Positions 9,065-19,345 are shown, counted from the first letter of the stretch. The stretch: 64,000 bases of DNA from Opitutales bacterium (GCA_018700525.1 JABITN010000137.1:1-64000); one strand, 5' to 3'. Notes: generated by a model not told the origin, from the letters alone. A program made the numbers and translations.

Positions 9065-9925
9065 ATGGAATACCAACGTAGCACCCGAAAGAATCCCCTG
9101 ACCGGAGAAGATACTGATGTATTTGAAACTCCTTACTCGAAAGGAAAGTGGAAGATCGTACAATGCATATCCACGGGAATGGTGTTTTTGGAGAATCCTC
9201 CTGAGTATTCTGAATTAGAGGAGGACTTTGCGTGGGAACGAACCTACTTGGAAGAAAAAAGGCGTCGTAAGGAGAGTGAGCCCATTCTGTCAGGCGTTAG
9301 TGATTTTGGGAAGAGGCTTCGTAAGCGATTTCGAAAATTGGCTCGAGTTGAGCATACTGTGCTTCGCGTACTTTCTGGAAAAGATTCTCCCATTACGAAT
9401 GGGCAAGCGCGTGTTTTGGATGTTGGGTGCGGCGGCGGGGAGCAGGGGATCAAGTGTGTTAGGTTACTGAAGGAGCGGCATGATATCGATGCGATTCCAA
9501 TTGGTGTGGAGATTTCTCTGGGTCTGGCAAAGGTAGCTGATGATGGAATGCGTGAGTTTGGGGGTCATTGCGTGCAAGCGGCAGCAAATGTTGGAATAGA
9601 GGCCCTTGAATCGGACTCGATTGATTTAGTGATTCTCCGATCTTATTTGGAGCATGAGAGTTCTCCTCTAGATGTGTTGAATTCAGTCCATAAGGTTTTA
9701 AAGCCGGGCGGTTTTGTTGTAATCCGAGTCCCGAACTTTGATAGTTGGAATCGTAAGTTTCGGAAGGGTCGTTGGTGTGGGTTCAGGTATCCGGACCATG
9801 TTAACTATTTTACTCCAAAGACTCTAAAGGTGATTTTGGAGAATGCAGGATTACGCATATTCGAATCCCGTATCACGGATCGTTTGCCGACGAACGACAA
9901 TGTTTCTTTAGTGGCGACCAAGTAA
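9065..9925 (+). CDS. Class I SAM-dependent methyltransferase
   Basis: A 286-residue methyltransferase of the Methyltransf_11/23 type. The SAM-binding motif VLDVGCGGG lies at about residues 117-125, followed by acidic motif II and the LKPGGFVVIRVPN segment (motif IV to post-motif). The first 100 residues are charged and unassigned. I start at the ATG at 9065; a TTG at 9041 would add eight residues. It follows the sulfotransferase by about 50 bases on the same strand, so both probably decorate the same molecule. The acceptor is unknown. Confidence 0.72.
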   Translation: MEYQRSTRKNPLTGEDTDVFETPYSKGKWKIVQCISTGMVFLENPPEYSELEEDFAWERTYLEEKRRRKESEPILSGVSDFGKRLRKRFRKLARVEHTVLRVLSGKDSPITNGQARVLDVGCGGGEQGIKCVRLLKERHDIDAIPIGVEISLGLAKVADDGMREFGGHCVQAAANVGIEALESDSIDLVILRSYLEHESSPLDVLNSVHKVLKPGGFVVIRVPNFDSWNRKFRKGRWCGFRYPDHVNYFTPKTLKVILENAGLRIFESRITDRLPTNDNVSLVATK

Positions 9926-10105
9926 TTTTTGGTTGAAGTAGAGTGGTGTTCGTTTACGGGAAACGCGTAACCGAGTCCGGAGGCCTCGACCCATCTTTTT
10001 CATTCGGAAAACAAAGGCAAAGACCCTCCTTGATTTTTTTATCTAAGCCACGGCTGACGTCTCGCTCCAGAACCAGTGTTAAATCCATTCTTTCCAAAAA
10101 TAGTT

Positions 10106-11752
10106 TTAAACGGCAGGAGGATTTTCATGGGATCTGGGATCCGTTGGTTTAGTTGAAAATGCCTTGCAGGCTAGAAAACCCAAGCTGATGCCGACGAGCA
10201 GCGCGGCGGGGGATATCCACTGGAAACTGACAGGATCCAGTCCCTGTTCATTCATTCCGAATATGGGGCCGGAGAATGCGACCAGAACGGCGGTAATAGT
10301 GCTGCAAGTTACTCCTATCCAGACGCCGGCTGCGTTGGCAAACGGAACGAATAGTGCGAAGAAAAACAGGATGAAGATGGGAACGGTAAGAAGGTTCACC
10401 GTTTTGGTGGTGACGGCGGTTATGTTGCCGGGCACGTGTTCCATCAAAGCGCTAGCCAAAACAACAACTACACCGATGCCGATAGCCAAGCCTCTCGCAA
10501 AAAAGACGTGTTTTCTTTTGGTCTCGGGCCTTATGCCGAAGCGGTCAAGGAAGTCGGTCATCACGACGGCGGTGATGGAATTGACGCCGGAATCGACGCT
10601 GGACATAGAGGCTGCGAAAAGTCCGGCCAGCACCAGACCGGAGACAACGGGCGGAAGGTGGAAGGCGATAAAGTGGGGGAAGATCTTGTCGGCGTTTTCG
10701 TTAAGCGTCATTCCCTTGGGGAGGAGCTGAGGATCCGCCTGGAAATAGCCGAGCAGGGCAAATCCTGTAATGGCAAGAGTAATTGTCACGATGGCGGCGA
10801 CACAGAGCTGCATACCGATCGCCTTACGTGCAGTCTTTGCATCTTTGGTCGCCATGAATCGTTGGATAGACACCTGATCGCCACCTGCAGTTGCGCAATG
10901 CCAGACAAACACGGAAAGGATAGATCCGACAACGGTGATCCGCGTGGATGGATCGAGGCTGAAAATAGGTTGTGTATCCCAGGTACCCGTCTGCCACTCG
11001 GTAGGAAACCAGCCGAATCCACCCATCTTCACAGTGATGGTCCCTATGACTAGCAAGGAGCCGCCGTAAAGCAGAATGGTCTGCATGAGGTCAGTGATAA
11101 CCACTGCACGGAGACCTCCTAAAGACGTGTAGGTTATAGCAAACGCGGCGGTTATAACGACGATCCAAGGAATGTGTTTTTCATCCACCCCGATCATAAT
11201 AGCAAGCGCCTTGGCCGTAAGATAAACAAGCAGCGTCATCCAAAACAAGCGAAGAACAATAAAGAGCGAGGCACCCAGGAGGCGAATGCTGAGGCCGAGT
11301 TTTTTTTCAAGCAATTCATAAGCGCTGGTGACTTTCACTTTCATATAAACCGGCAGCAGCACGAAACCGACCACCAGGAAAACGAAGGGATAGGAGAGCA
11401 GATTGGTCATGTTGATCGGTCCTTTTCCGATCGTTTCACCAGGGACGCCCATATACGAAATAGTGCTCAATAGCGTAGCAAACAAGGAAACACCGATCAG
11501 CAAGGGATTCATGTTTCCAGAGCCAACAAAATATTCGCTGGTGTCTTTCTGTTTTCGCGCGAACCACCAGCCCAGGAAGAGCGTCGAGAGGGCGTAGACC
11601 GCGATAATGATCCAGTCGATCGCTAGCAGGCCTCTGGCGTGGGTTTGACTTGCAGATGCTTCAACTTCAGCTGCCTGAGCCACCCTAGGTAGCAAGCATG
11701 CAAATATCGGAAACCAGAAGCGCTTAATCGTTGAGCAACTAGATGAAGCCAT
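10106..11752 (-). CDS. Sodium:solute symporter (SSF family), probable sugar transporter
   Basis: A 548-residue inner-membrane symporter of the SSS/SSF family, importing a sugar or related solute with Na+. After an unusual signal-like N-terminus (1-28, ending AQAA) come the first helix and the GWWFARKQKDTSEYFVGSG segment typical of the family, then about 13 helices to a hydrophilic tail. The SSF helix GLFAASMSSVDSGVNS, which lines the Na+ site, is intact. Planctomycete and verrucomicrobial SSF proteins often carry such an N-terminal signal. The gene stands alone, convergent with the methyltransferase gene. Confidence 0.88.
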   Translation of the reverse strand: MASSSCSTIKRFWFPIFACLLPRVAQAAEVEASASQTHARGLLAIDWIIIAVYALSTLFLGWWFARKQKDTSEYFVGSGNMNPLLIGVSLFATLLSTISYMGVPGETIGKGPINMTNLLSYPFVFLVVGFVLLPVYMKVKVTSAYELLEKKLGLSIRLLGASLFIVLRLFWMTLLVYLTAKALAIMIGVDEKHIPWIVVITAAFAITYTSLGGLRAVVITDLMQTILLYGGSLLVIGTITVKMGGFGWFPTEWQTGTWDTQPIFSLDPSTRITVVGSILSVFVWHCATAGGDQVSIQRFMATKDAKTARKAIGMQLCVAAIVTITLAITGFALLGYFQADPQLLPKGMTLNENADKIFPHFIAFHLPPVVSGLVLAGLFAASMSSVDSGVNSITAVVMTDFLDRFGIRPETKRKHVFFARGLAIGIGVVVVLASALMEHVPGNITAVTTKTVNLLTVPIFILFFFALFVPFANAAGVWIGVTCSTITAVLVAFSGPIFGMNEQGLDPVSFQWISPAALLVGISLGFLACKAFSTKPTDPRSHENPPAV

Positions 11753-13019
11753 CGGTTGTCTGGGGTATTGAGGATAGTGGGAGCAAGAAGACGAACTGTC
11801 GTGTTAAGGTTTTTGAGGCGCTGTTATTTATAAAGGATAAAATCGAATTGGAGACGAGAAGGCAAATCCAGAACATAGGATAATAAACCATAGTAGAGGC
11901 TAATCATAACGACTGTGAGAGCTGAGTTTGGAAGTAATAGAATCCCCACACCCCTAACTGAAGCCTTTTTTTAATTGTGACGACATATTTGATTTCTTAG
12001 AAAAATCCTGCCCTTGCAGAGATCAACGCCAAATACATCGATAGCAGCCTCCCATGAGTATATTTTTTGCACGCGACCCTGGGGTCGCCGATGTCTTGAT
12101 TCCTCTTTACAGCACGTTGACAGGTAACAAATTTTTTTATGCTAAGGACAAAGCCCGAGAACTCGAAGCGAGCGAGTCTGCTACCAACGGTCGAAAAAGC
12201 GGGGCCGTTTCCCAATAATGAGATGAACCTTATTCGTTTCCGTGATCCATATATATGATAAGGCCTCTGCTGCTTCCTCTACCTGGGCCAAGGCAGAGAA
12301 AGGGGTGAACCGCAACGCATTATATAAAAATGCTATTTTTTAACTGCAGATTATACAGATATATACAGATGATTAGGTTGCGGGGGTTGAAGGGAAATCT
12401 GTTATTCCCTCCGGGTAAATACCTCGCAGCTTGTCGCAAATCTTGAGCCTGTCGAAGGGCTTCGTTGCTGGATTTTGTAGCGGTCACTGAACGACGCAGT
12501 CGTTCAGCTACTTCAAAAATAATGACCGCTCGGAGATCGGTCGCGACCTTTGAAATACCTCGGGGCTTGCCCCGGGGATGCTTTATTGGATCAAGTAGCT
12601 CTTTTCATTAGATCTGTGTAATCTGTGGTAGGAATTGCTGTGGGATTCCAATGGTTCAATCTGTATTTCAGATTTTAACCACCCTTACCGAGATAAAGAG
12701 AACCGTGCAGCAATTAGGCTCTTTAAATCCGTGGTTTATCAAACGTTTGAGTTAACCTATTAATCTGTCGCTCGTTCCCTGGCTTGGTTTTTTTCGGATC
12801 GAATGGGATGCTTATTGTGATTTAAGTGGATTAACGGGTACCTTCGTTCGTGAAGTTGATTTGACCAAGTAGGGAAACTTCTTAGAAAACAGAAATACTC
12901 GTTAGAGACCTTGGCAATTGACCTTTTCCCTGTGGGATACTCTTATTGTTTTCTTTTCTAATCGCTCCCCTGGATGCCTGTCGGAAAGGCCATTGGGGAA
13001 TAAAACATCCAAAAAAACC
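11753..13019. other. Long intergenic region with repeats, no gene
   Basis: About 1.27 kb without a convincing gene; the open frames here (for example 11997-12215) lack coding character. It contains a copy of the composite palindromic repeat (12477-12590). On both sides of that are short ATACAGAT/ATCTGTGTAATCTGTGG-type segments (about 12346-12372 and 12610-12640), which look like another dispersed repeat in opposite orientation. This looks like a landing site for small repeats. Confidence 0.5.
12477..12590. repeat. Composite palindromic repeat, family A copy 1
   Basis: The outer arms are GTAGCGGTCA at the left and TGACCGCTCGGAGATCGG at the right. Inside is an 8-bp stem, CTGAACGA/TCGTTCAG (12487-12507). 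A tail runs on to a CCTCGGGGCTTGCCCCGGGG hairpin near 12558-12577. The same architecture recurs at 55490-55600 and 63790-63910, with shorter versions at 30763-30835 and 40589-40619. Confidence 0.75.
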
Positions 13020-13940
13020 ATGAATCAAAGTATACCGATCACTCTTTGTTCAGCGCTGTTTTTTCTCTGCGCGTTTAGTGTATCTGCGTCGGATCGCCGT
13101 GATGTTTCTGCTCAATCACAGGAACGGCTCGTTCGAGTTCTTGAGCCGCTGGCGGCGACTCTTGAACCGTCGCGAAAAATCGCCTACAAGTCGGTGGGAG
13201 GGAGACGCGATCTCGAACTCCATGTCTTCGAACCGAAGGGGCATGACTCCGCAATAGATCGTCGACCGTGTATTCTTATCATTCACGGCGGTGGTTGGAC
13301 TAGCGGAGAGCCGCGAGTGTATTACACCATCGCCGATCATTACGCGAAGAAGGGGATGCTCGCGATTAGCCTGCAATACCGCCTCATGAATACGAAGGAG
13401 GGAGTTACCGTCTTCGATTGCGTGAAGGACGGTCGTTCGGCAATGCGATGGCTGCGAGCGCATGCATCGACGCTGGGAATCGACCCGACCCGGATTGCGG
13501 TTACCGGTGGTTCGGCGGGTGGTCATGTAGCCCTGGGAACGGCCGTTTTCGAGAGCGGCTCCGATGTCGACGAAGCAACGGATGATCTTTCCATTTCCTG
13601 TGTGCCGGATCTGTTGATTCCGCTGAATCCCGTGGTCGACACCTCCTCGGAGGGATACGGACAGGGGAAGGTCGGCGAACGCTGGCGGGAGCTGTCTCCG
13701 CTGCATCATGTGAAGGGGGATCTGCCGCCGATGCTGATCTGCCATAGCACAGGAGACACGGTAACGCCCTACGCGGGCGCCGACCGGTTTGTGGAGTTGT
13801 CCAAAGCAGCGGGCAACGATTGCCAATTGTTTACTTTCGAAGGTGGCCGGCATGGCTGGTTCATTTTCGATCTCGATCACTATGCGGCTCTTTTGCGCGT
13901 GATGGACGATTATCTGAAAGAAAAAGGATTTCTTTTCTAG
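13020..13940 (+). CDS. Secreted alpha/beta-hydrolase esterase (BD-FAE/acetyl esterase-like)
   Basis: A 306-residue exported esterase, likely removing acyl groups from a polysaccharide. The signal peptide is residues 1-24. Visible catalytic elements are the oxyanion motif HGGGW (89-93), nucleophile elbow GGSAGG with Ser165, acid Asp246 (STGDTVTP) and His278 (GGRHGW), the full set for the lipase/esterase HSL-like group. The ATG at 13020 was preferred over 12918 because it starts directly at the signal peptide. It opens the sulfatase island. The acyl group and sugar are not determined. Confidence 0.83.
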   Translation: MNQSIPITLCSALFFLCAFSVSASDRRDVSAQSQERLVRVLEPLAATLEPSRKIAYKSVGGRRDLELHVFEPKGHDSAIDRRPCILIIHGGGWTSGEPRVYYTIADHYAKKGMLAISLQYRLMNTKEGVTVFDCVKDGRSAMRWLRAHASTLGIDPTRIAVTGGSAGGHVALGTAVFESGSDVDEATDDLSISCVPDLLIPLNPVVDTSSEGYGQGKVGERWRELSPLHHVKGDLPPMLICHSTGDTVTPYAGADRFVELSKAAGNDCQLFTFEGGRHGWFIFDLDHYAALLRVMDDYLKEKGFLF

Positions 13941-14148
13941 GAATGGGCAAGTACAGGAGTTGGTTTGGTCATGTTCAAGAAGGCGTTGATGGCGCTCGAA
14001 TCGTTCGATCACCTGTCGGGTCGTCATGAAACACTCCTGTCGGGCGTCACGTATCATGACGGAAACGGAATTGGAGATTAAAGAATATTGAATATTCCAA
14101 TAACCAGACGCGATGCGCTGGAATGATTAATAGACCCAGAGCTTTGAC

Positions 14149-15492
14149 TCAATTGGGCAGGTGTTTTGCCAAGCGTTGTTTAACGCCCTTCAGCGACTTC
14201 TTGCTCGCAAGGTTGGTCCATTCGTTCGGGTCTGCTTGGCGATCATAGAGTTCTTCGCTTCCATCTTCGTATCGGATATACCGATACTGTTCCGTCGTTA
14301 CTGAATGATTGTAACGAAACAAGGTGGTGAGCGAGTGGTGGTTCCATGCATCATTTGGGCGCTCCAACAAAGGTGTCAGACTGCGACCTTCATTTTTGGG
14401 ATTCGTCGGCAAATCGCATAGGTCCAATAATGTTGGATACATATCAATCAAGCTCACCACTCTATCGCAGACCTGCCCTTGCGGCAATCCGGGTCCTGCA
14501 ATCATCATCGGCACGTGGGTAGACCGATCCCAAAGCGTCACTTTCTTAAAGAGTCCCTTCTCTCCTAGATGGTAACCATGGTCCGTCCAAAGATAGACGA
14601 TGGTATTATCGGCGTACTCCGACGATTCGAGAGCGTCGAGCACCTTACCCACCTGCGCATCTACAAAGGAAACGCAAGCCAGGTAAGCTTGAACGATATT
14701 CTCCCACTCCTTATTTTCAATAGCCCACTCGGTTGTTGGATATTGCGGTTCTTGTGCAACGCTGGGAGCAAACGGTGGAATATCGTCCCAATCATCAGGT
14801 TTGTAAGGCGGCAGGGTCAGCGACTTAGTATCGACTTGTTTGTCAAACCACTTTTGCGGCACAAACCACGGAACGTGCGGACGCAGAAATCCCGCCATTA
14901 ATAAGAATGGCTTGTCATGTTTTTCGTTTAAGCGTTCTACCGCCCACTGAGCCGATCGGAAGTCGGGCGTGTCTTCATCCCTCTCCGGCCAGGCTCCCCA
15001 GTCCGTGCTCGTTATGTCGCTTTTCCATTTGAATCCAGGTTTTGGTTTCGGCCCAAACGGTTCTCTGCCACCGCTGATATCCACGCTGCCTTCCGGGACA
15101 TGCTCGTGACAGATCTTGCCCACTGCCATCGTCTTATAGCCATGCTTCGAGAAGTACTCGTGCATCAAAAGCGTGCCTTTCTCATGGGCCCGTTTCTGCA
15201 GTTCTTCGTCCTTCATGTGGGTGTAGAACTCAAGGGAGGTGGTGTGCATGCCCGACATTAAGCTGGCCCGCGAAGGACCGCAGAGCGGAAACTGACAATG
15301 AGCATCGGCGAACAAGGTACCGCGTTCGGCCAGACGGTCGATGTTGGGCGTCTTTGCCTGCGGGTGCCCTTTGAAAACCGCCGGCCAGTCGTTCAGGTCA
15401 TCAATCGAGATGAATAGAACATTGGGTGATCCCTGTGCTCCGAGGAGCGCAATTAAGAAGGCAAAAAGACACAGAATTAATTGTTTCTTCAT
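14149..15492 (-). CDS. Secreted sulfatase (iduronate-2-sulfatase-like)
   Basis: A 447-residue S1-type sulfatase, cleaving sulfate esters from sugars outside the cytoplasm. Signal peptide 1-21; metal-binding SIDDLN near 29-34; formylglycine motif CGPSR with Cys71. The ISIDDLNDW and HCQFPLCGPSRASLMSG context is that of iduronate-2-sulfatase-like enzymes. The C-terminal YRYIRYEDGSEELYD block is the usual end of this group. The ATG at 15490-15492 starts at the signal peptide; the longer frame to 15534 does not. It needs a maturation enzyme not seen in the window. Confidence 0.9.
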   Translation of the reverse strand: MKKQLILCLFAFLIALLGAQGSPNVLFISIDDLNDWPAVFKGHPQAKTPNIDRLAERGTLFADAHCQFPLCGPSRASLMSGMHTTSLEFYTHMKDEELQKRAHEKGTLLMHEYFSKHGYKTMAVGKICHEHVPEGSVDISGGREPFGPKPKPGFKWKSDITSTDWGAWPERDEDTPDFRSAQWAVERLNEKHDKPFLLMAGFLRPHVPWFVPQKWFDKQVDTKSLTLPPYKPDDWDDIPPFAPSVAQEPQYPTTEWAIENKEWENIVQAYLACVSFVDAQVGKVLDALESSEYADNTIVYLWTDHGYHLGEKGLFKKVTLWDRSTHVPMMIAGPGLPQGQVCDRVVSLIDMYPTLLDLCDLPTNPKNEGRSLTPLLERPNDAWNHHSLTTLFRYNHSVTTEQYRYIRYEDGSEELYDRQADPNEWTNLASKKSLKGVKQRLAKHLPN

Positions 15493-15644
15493 AATAATAA
15501 ATACACACCTTGGAAGCGAGGGTGAATGCATCACTTTTCAGGAAGCGTTCCAATCAAAAAGCGAAACAGAACTCACAGGAGGTTGGACAGTGAATCATCC
15601 ACGGCTGGGTTTTGCTTGGCAATATTGCGGCTTTACTCGCGACC

Positions 15645-16022
15645 CTATCCCTTCTCCTTCGAAGTCATCACCAGCAATCCCCATAACTTCTTTCGGGTAA
15701 TGGGATCACTGCTGGTCAATTTCCCTGCCCACCAGGTTTCATGATGCAAACTATTGTCTGGTGATTTTTCCTGAGTATTCACATCGGGAATAGCCAGGCT
15801 AAATCCTATTGGCGTATCGTCTGTTTCCATCGACCAGTAGACGCCTTCTGAAATTTCTATGCCTCCACTTAAACGGATACGTATTTCGACGGTTTCGTAC
15901 GGGCAGTCATAAATGCCAGATACGGCAGGGAAAGCAGTAATCGATAGAGCACAGGAATTAAGAACGTTATGAGTGAAAGTTGGTTCTATGGAAAAGGTAC
16001 CGCTTGAGCGATGCGTATTCAC
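15645..16022 (-). pseudogene. Orphan fragment resembling a CBM9-like C-terminus
   Basis: A 125-codon open frame with a GTG at its head. The same frame continues upstream, without an ATG, to a stop at 16188. The C-terminal half (METDDTPIGFSLAIPDVNTQ, then HHETWWAG and WGLLVM) resembles the last strands of carbohydrate-binding family 9-like domains found in large secreted proteins of marine bacteria. No start signal, signal peptide or catalytic partner is evident, so I take it as the remnant of a larger gene. The assignment rests on recalled motif resemblance only. The rest of 15493-16502 holds nothing recognisable. Confidence 0.35.
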
Positions 16023-16502
16023 GAAAGTCAGGCTTGAAAAAGAGTATGAGGAAAGGGTCGCGAAGAAGGAAGAGAGTAGGGATACTGAACCAAAACGATT
16101 GTTGGTAGGAACATCAATGGTTCCGATTTGATTCGGGGGATGGTGATAGGTTGATTTGCTTCGCTCTCTACACTCCGTTACGTCGTGCTATCAAGTTAGA
16201 AATTCCGTGGATTGGTTGCCTCATCCTCTCGTGCTGCTCTCTCGCGTTTTTATGCTGTTCCTTCAAAGAGCTTTGATCCTACTCTCTGGCAGTTCTGCAG
16301 CGCCTTTCGTCTGCAAGCTGTTTAATGACAGCGCCAAAGGGCCTTGTGATCGGTTATTGGTTTTCCCGCCTGTGCTCAAATAGCTCTCTGATTTCTTAGT
16401 GACCCAGCGCTGCGTCGAGAATAGCTAGTTCGTTAATGCACCCATTCGGGTTGCGGAAGGGAGCGCCGTATTGGGAAATGCGTTACCCGTCACTGATCGT
16501 TC

Positions 16503-17918
16503 TTAATCCTCGCTCGAGGTTTCCCGTCGTTTGGCTAGGTCGGATTGGATTTCGAGTACTCGTTTTTCCGTTAGGGTGTAGTGGGGCAATAGGGTGAGTC
16601 CAACGATTCCTATGGTCAGAAAAATTCCACAGTAAATGAGGCGTAGTGAAAGCCCGGTTTGGGCGCTTTGGATGGCGCCTTCGGCTTGATCGAATCCCAC
16701 TGCCACGAGGACCACGCCGACTAAGGCGACGGCGATGGAAACGCAGAGTTTCTGCATCCAGGTTATGACGGCTCCGTACATTCCTTCGCGCCGCGTGCCG
16801 TTCTCCCATTCGTCCTGATCGCAAATGTCACTGGTCATGGAGTGCAACATCAGGAAGAACGTCATGTTGGCGACTGCACCTATCATGTAGGCGCCGATTT
16901 GGAGATAGGGATTGTTGGGAGTGATTAGAAACCAGGCTGCTAGGACGTGGAGGAATTGGATGGAAAACGAGAATTTCAATATGGCTTTTTTCCCTAGTTT
17001 CTTTGAAATGCGCGTTGCCGCCACCAGGGCAAATACAACAATTGCGGTTTGGGCCATTCCCATGCTGCCGAGCAATATCGATGACGCTTTTAGGTCTCCA
17101 GGAAATACATACGAAACGTTGATGAATACGATTATGGATGTGGCGAAGGTCCATCCGGATAACATCAGCACGGTAAGCCCTATCAATAGTCGAAAGGATT
17201 TGTCTTTTAGGGTAGCAAAAAGCGATTGGAAGATCGGAAACTGCTTTTTAGCTGCTGAGCTTTGCACCTCTTTTCGTTCTTTAATAAAGAATACAGGCGC
17301 TAGTCCAAAAAGAATGAATACGAGTCCCGTGAGGGGGCCGATGAAGCGAGCTCCTTGCAAGGTGCTGTCGAACCACTCGAGCTGCGTTCCGGCCAATAAC
17401 CATCCGGCACAGATGTTTCCAATCATGTTGAAGAACATGCGATAGGACATGACGCCGGTGCGCTCATGATAGTCAGACGTCATTTCATACCCAATGGCGT
17501 GATAAGGAACCGTGAATAGGGTAAATGCCGTATAGAATAAGATTAGGGAGACCGTTAGAAAAGTGAAGTAGGCGGTCGGGCTCAATCCGACCGGAATCTG
17601 CCACATAAGTGCGAATGTGATGCCTCCCAGTATCGCTCCTGAAAATATATAGGGTCGCCGTCTTCCGAACCGCGACCGCGTCTTGTCGGAGACGGAGCCC
17701 ATAACTGGATCCAGGAATGCGTCCCAAACCCGAGTGATACCGATCGCGAGTCCGACCAGGGCCGGACTGACCCCTAGGGCCAATGTGTAGATCGGCATGA
17801 TCAAAGCGGCAGGTGCGTGAAATCCAATCATGTCCGCGGCCGCGCCGAATCCATAAGCGAATTTTTGCATGAGCGTGACGCGCTCTTGGGTGTTTGCAGG
17901 GGTATCAGTCAAATTCAT
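16503..17918 (-). CDS. GPH/MFS_2 sugar:cation symporter
   Basis: A 471-residue inner-membrane transporter of the glycoside-pentoside-hexuronide family. It shows about 12 helices, the loop 2-3 motif DPVMGSVSDKTRSRFGRRRP, and a VPYHAIGYEMT segment, both hallmarks of MelB/XynB-like symporters. It starts at the ATG at 17916-17918, only 11 bases after the stop of a cytoplasmic-type sulfatase, so the two are co-transcribed. The likely job is import of a sulfated sugar or small oligosaccharide that the partner then desulfates. Confidence 0.88.
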   Translation of the reverse strand: MNLTDTPANTQERVTLMQKFAYGFGAAADMIGFHAPAALIMPIYTLALGVSPALVGLAIGITRVWDAFLDPVMGSVSDKTRSRFGRRRPYIFSGAILGGITFALMWQIPVGLSPTAYFTFLTVSLILFYTAFTLFTVPYHAIGYEMTSDYHERTGVMSYRMFFNMIGNICAGWLLAGTQLEWFDSTLQGARFIGPLTGLVFILFGLAPVFFIKERKEVQSSAAKKQFPIFQSLFATLKDKSFRLLIGLTVLMLSGWTFATSIIVFINVSYVFPGDLKASSILLGSMGMAQTAIVVFALVAATRISKKLGKKAILKFSFSIQFLHVLAAWFLITPNNPYLQIGAYMIGAVANMTFFLMLHSMTSDICDQDEWENGTRREGMYGAVITWMQKLCVSIAVALVGVVLVAVGFDQAEGAIQSAQTGLSLRLIYCGIFLTIGIVGLTLLPHYTLTEKRVLEIQSDLAKRRETSSED

Positions 17919-17929
17919 ACGTATCCAAG

Positions 17930-19345
17930 TTATGCCGGATTCCATTCGTCGAAGAATGGCATCGTTCCGGTTTCATCTACATCGTCGGCGTAGCCGAACT
18001 TTTCGAGTAATGCTATGCCTGGGACCAAGGCGTCATCGTGTTGGATGAGTTTCTTGGAGAGATCGGTATCCAGTTCTTGGATCAATTCGAGATTGGATTC
18101 CTCCTTGATGAGGTTGTTCAGTTGGTAAGGGTCGGAGTCGTTGTCGTACAAGAGCCAAGGACCATTCAAGTCGCGGACATAGGTGTAGCGGTTGGTGCGG
18201 ATGCCCCGGTATTCTCGTCCTCCGACTTCTCTAGTAAATTGACCAAAGGGGGATTGGCAGGCGAGCAGGGCCGAAGTCGCTGGCGGATCAACCTTGATGG
18301 GCTCTCCGTTTGGAGATTGGAATGCCTCGACGTAGTCGGAAAGATAACTCGAGTAGTCGCTCCCGTCGATGCTTTCGGGGATCCCGATATCGCATAGCCC
18401 TAAGAGCGTAGGCAGAATGTCGGGCGTATTGATAAATGCAGGAGGTCGCGTCCCTTTTGGACCGAAGCGCCTTGGATAACGCAACAGGAGCGGAACCCGA
18501 ATGGATTCTTCCCAGGGACGTTGCTTAAAGAGCTCCTCGTGCGACAACAGCATATCTCCGTGGTCGGACCAGAAGGCGAATATCGTGTCCTCGGCGAGTC
18601 CTTCTTCTTCGAGCGCTTTCATCAGCGAATCGAGGCAATCGTCGAGCGCGAGAATATGAGCGTAATATCCCTTGAGCAGCGACCGGGCCTCGGCGGCCTT
18701 ATCAGCGGGCACATTGCCGCGCAGCTCTATGGCGCTTTCGTCGACCCGATCCAAATAACGTTGCGGCGCGGTTTCGTAGGGGTCGTGCGGAGGGCCCCAG
18801 GAGAGCGTCAGTAGGAAGGGTTTATCCTTGCCACGGGATTTTATGAAGCCGATCGCATCTTCGGTCTGGGCGATCGCATCGTAGCCGTCCCAAGTCTTTA
18901 ATTCAGTATCCGCTCCCTCGTAGTAATGAGATGTATTGTAATCATGAGTACACTCCAATACTTTCCAGTACTGAAATCCATGTTGTCGATCCACGGGTAT
19001 GGGTGCACTTCGACCGTTGGCGTTCACATGCCATTTTCCGATGTAACCGGTTTGGTATCCAGCCTTCGAGAAGAGTTTACCCATCGTTTCCGCCTTAGGG
19101 TTCATGGGGACGTCATTGATGATGACTCCGTGGTGGTGAGGATATTGGCCGGTTAAGAGCGATGCTCTAGCGGGGCAGCAGACCGGCGTTCCAGATATCG
19201 CATTGACGAAATCGATACTCTCGCTCGCGAGACGATCTAAGTGCGGTGTTTGGATGTTGGTTTCGCCTCCGAAGCCTATTGCTTGGCGACGAAATTGATC
19301 GGCGAATACGAAAACGACGTTGGGCTTTTTTTCTTGGGATACCAT
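17930..19345 (-). CDS. Sulfatase without signal peptide (probably cytoplasmic)
   Basis: A 471-residue S1 sulfatase beginning MVSQEKKPNVVFVFADQFR, so the catalytic fold starts at residue 7 with no room for a signal peptide. Formylglycine motif CCPAR, with Cys56 as the expected formylglycine; metal site FADQ; C-terminal YTYVRDLNGPWLLYDNDSDP block. The lack of an export signal and the coupling to the GPH transporter imply desulfation inside the cell. It lies between the LacI gene (upstream, same strand) and the transporter. The true start could be shifted a few codons but not enough to add a signal. Confidence 0.87.
   Translation of the reverse strand: MVSQEKKPNVVFVFADQFRRQAIGFGGETNIQTPHLDRLASESIDFVNAISGTPVCCPARASLLTGQYPHHHGVIINDVPMNPKAETMGKLFSKAGYQTGYIGKWHVNANGRSAPIPVDRQHGFQYWKVLECTHDYNTSHYYEGADTELKTWDGYDAIAQTEDAIGFIKSRGKDKPFLLTLSWGPPHDPYETAPQRYLDRVDESAIELRGNVPADKAAEARSLLKGYYAHILALDDCLDSLMKALEEEGLAEDTIFAFWSDHGDMLLSHEELFKQRPWEESIRVPLLLRYPRRFGPKGTRPPAFINTPDILPTLLGLCDIGIPESIDGSDYSSYLSDYVEAFQSPNGEPIKVDPPATSALLACQSPFGQFTREVGGREYRGIRTNRYTYVRDLNGPWLLYDNDSDPYQLNNLIKEESNLELIQELDTDLSKKLIQHDDALVPGIALLEKFGYADDVDETGTMPFFDEWNPA

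Noticed and set aside
11997-12215. A 72-codon minus-strand frame in the long intergenic region
   Set aside because: No ribosome site, no homology that I recognise and mixed character; it lies in a repeat-bearing noncoding stretch.
13116-14057. A 313-codon minus-strand open frame
   Set aside because: It lies antisense to the esterase gene, which has a complete catalytic set and signal peptide; the antisense translation shows no fold or motif.
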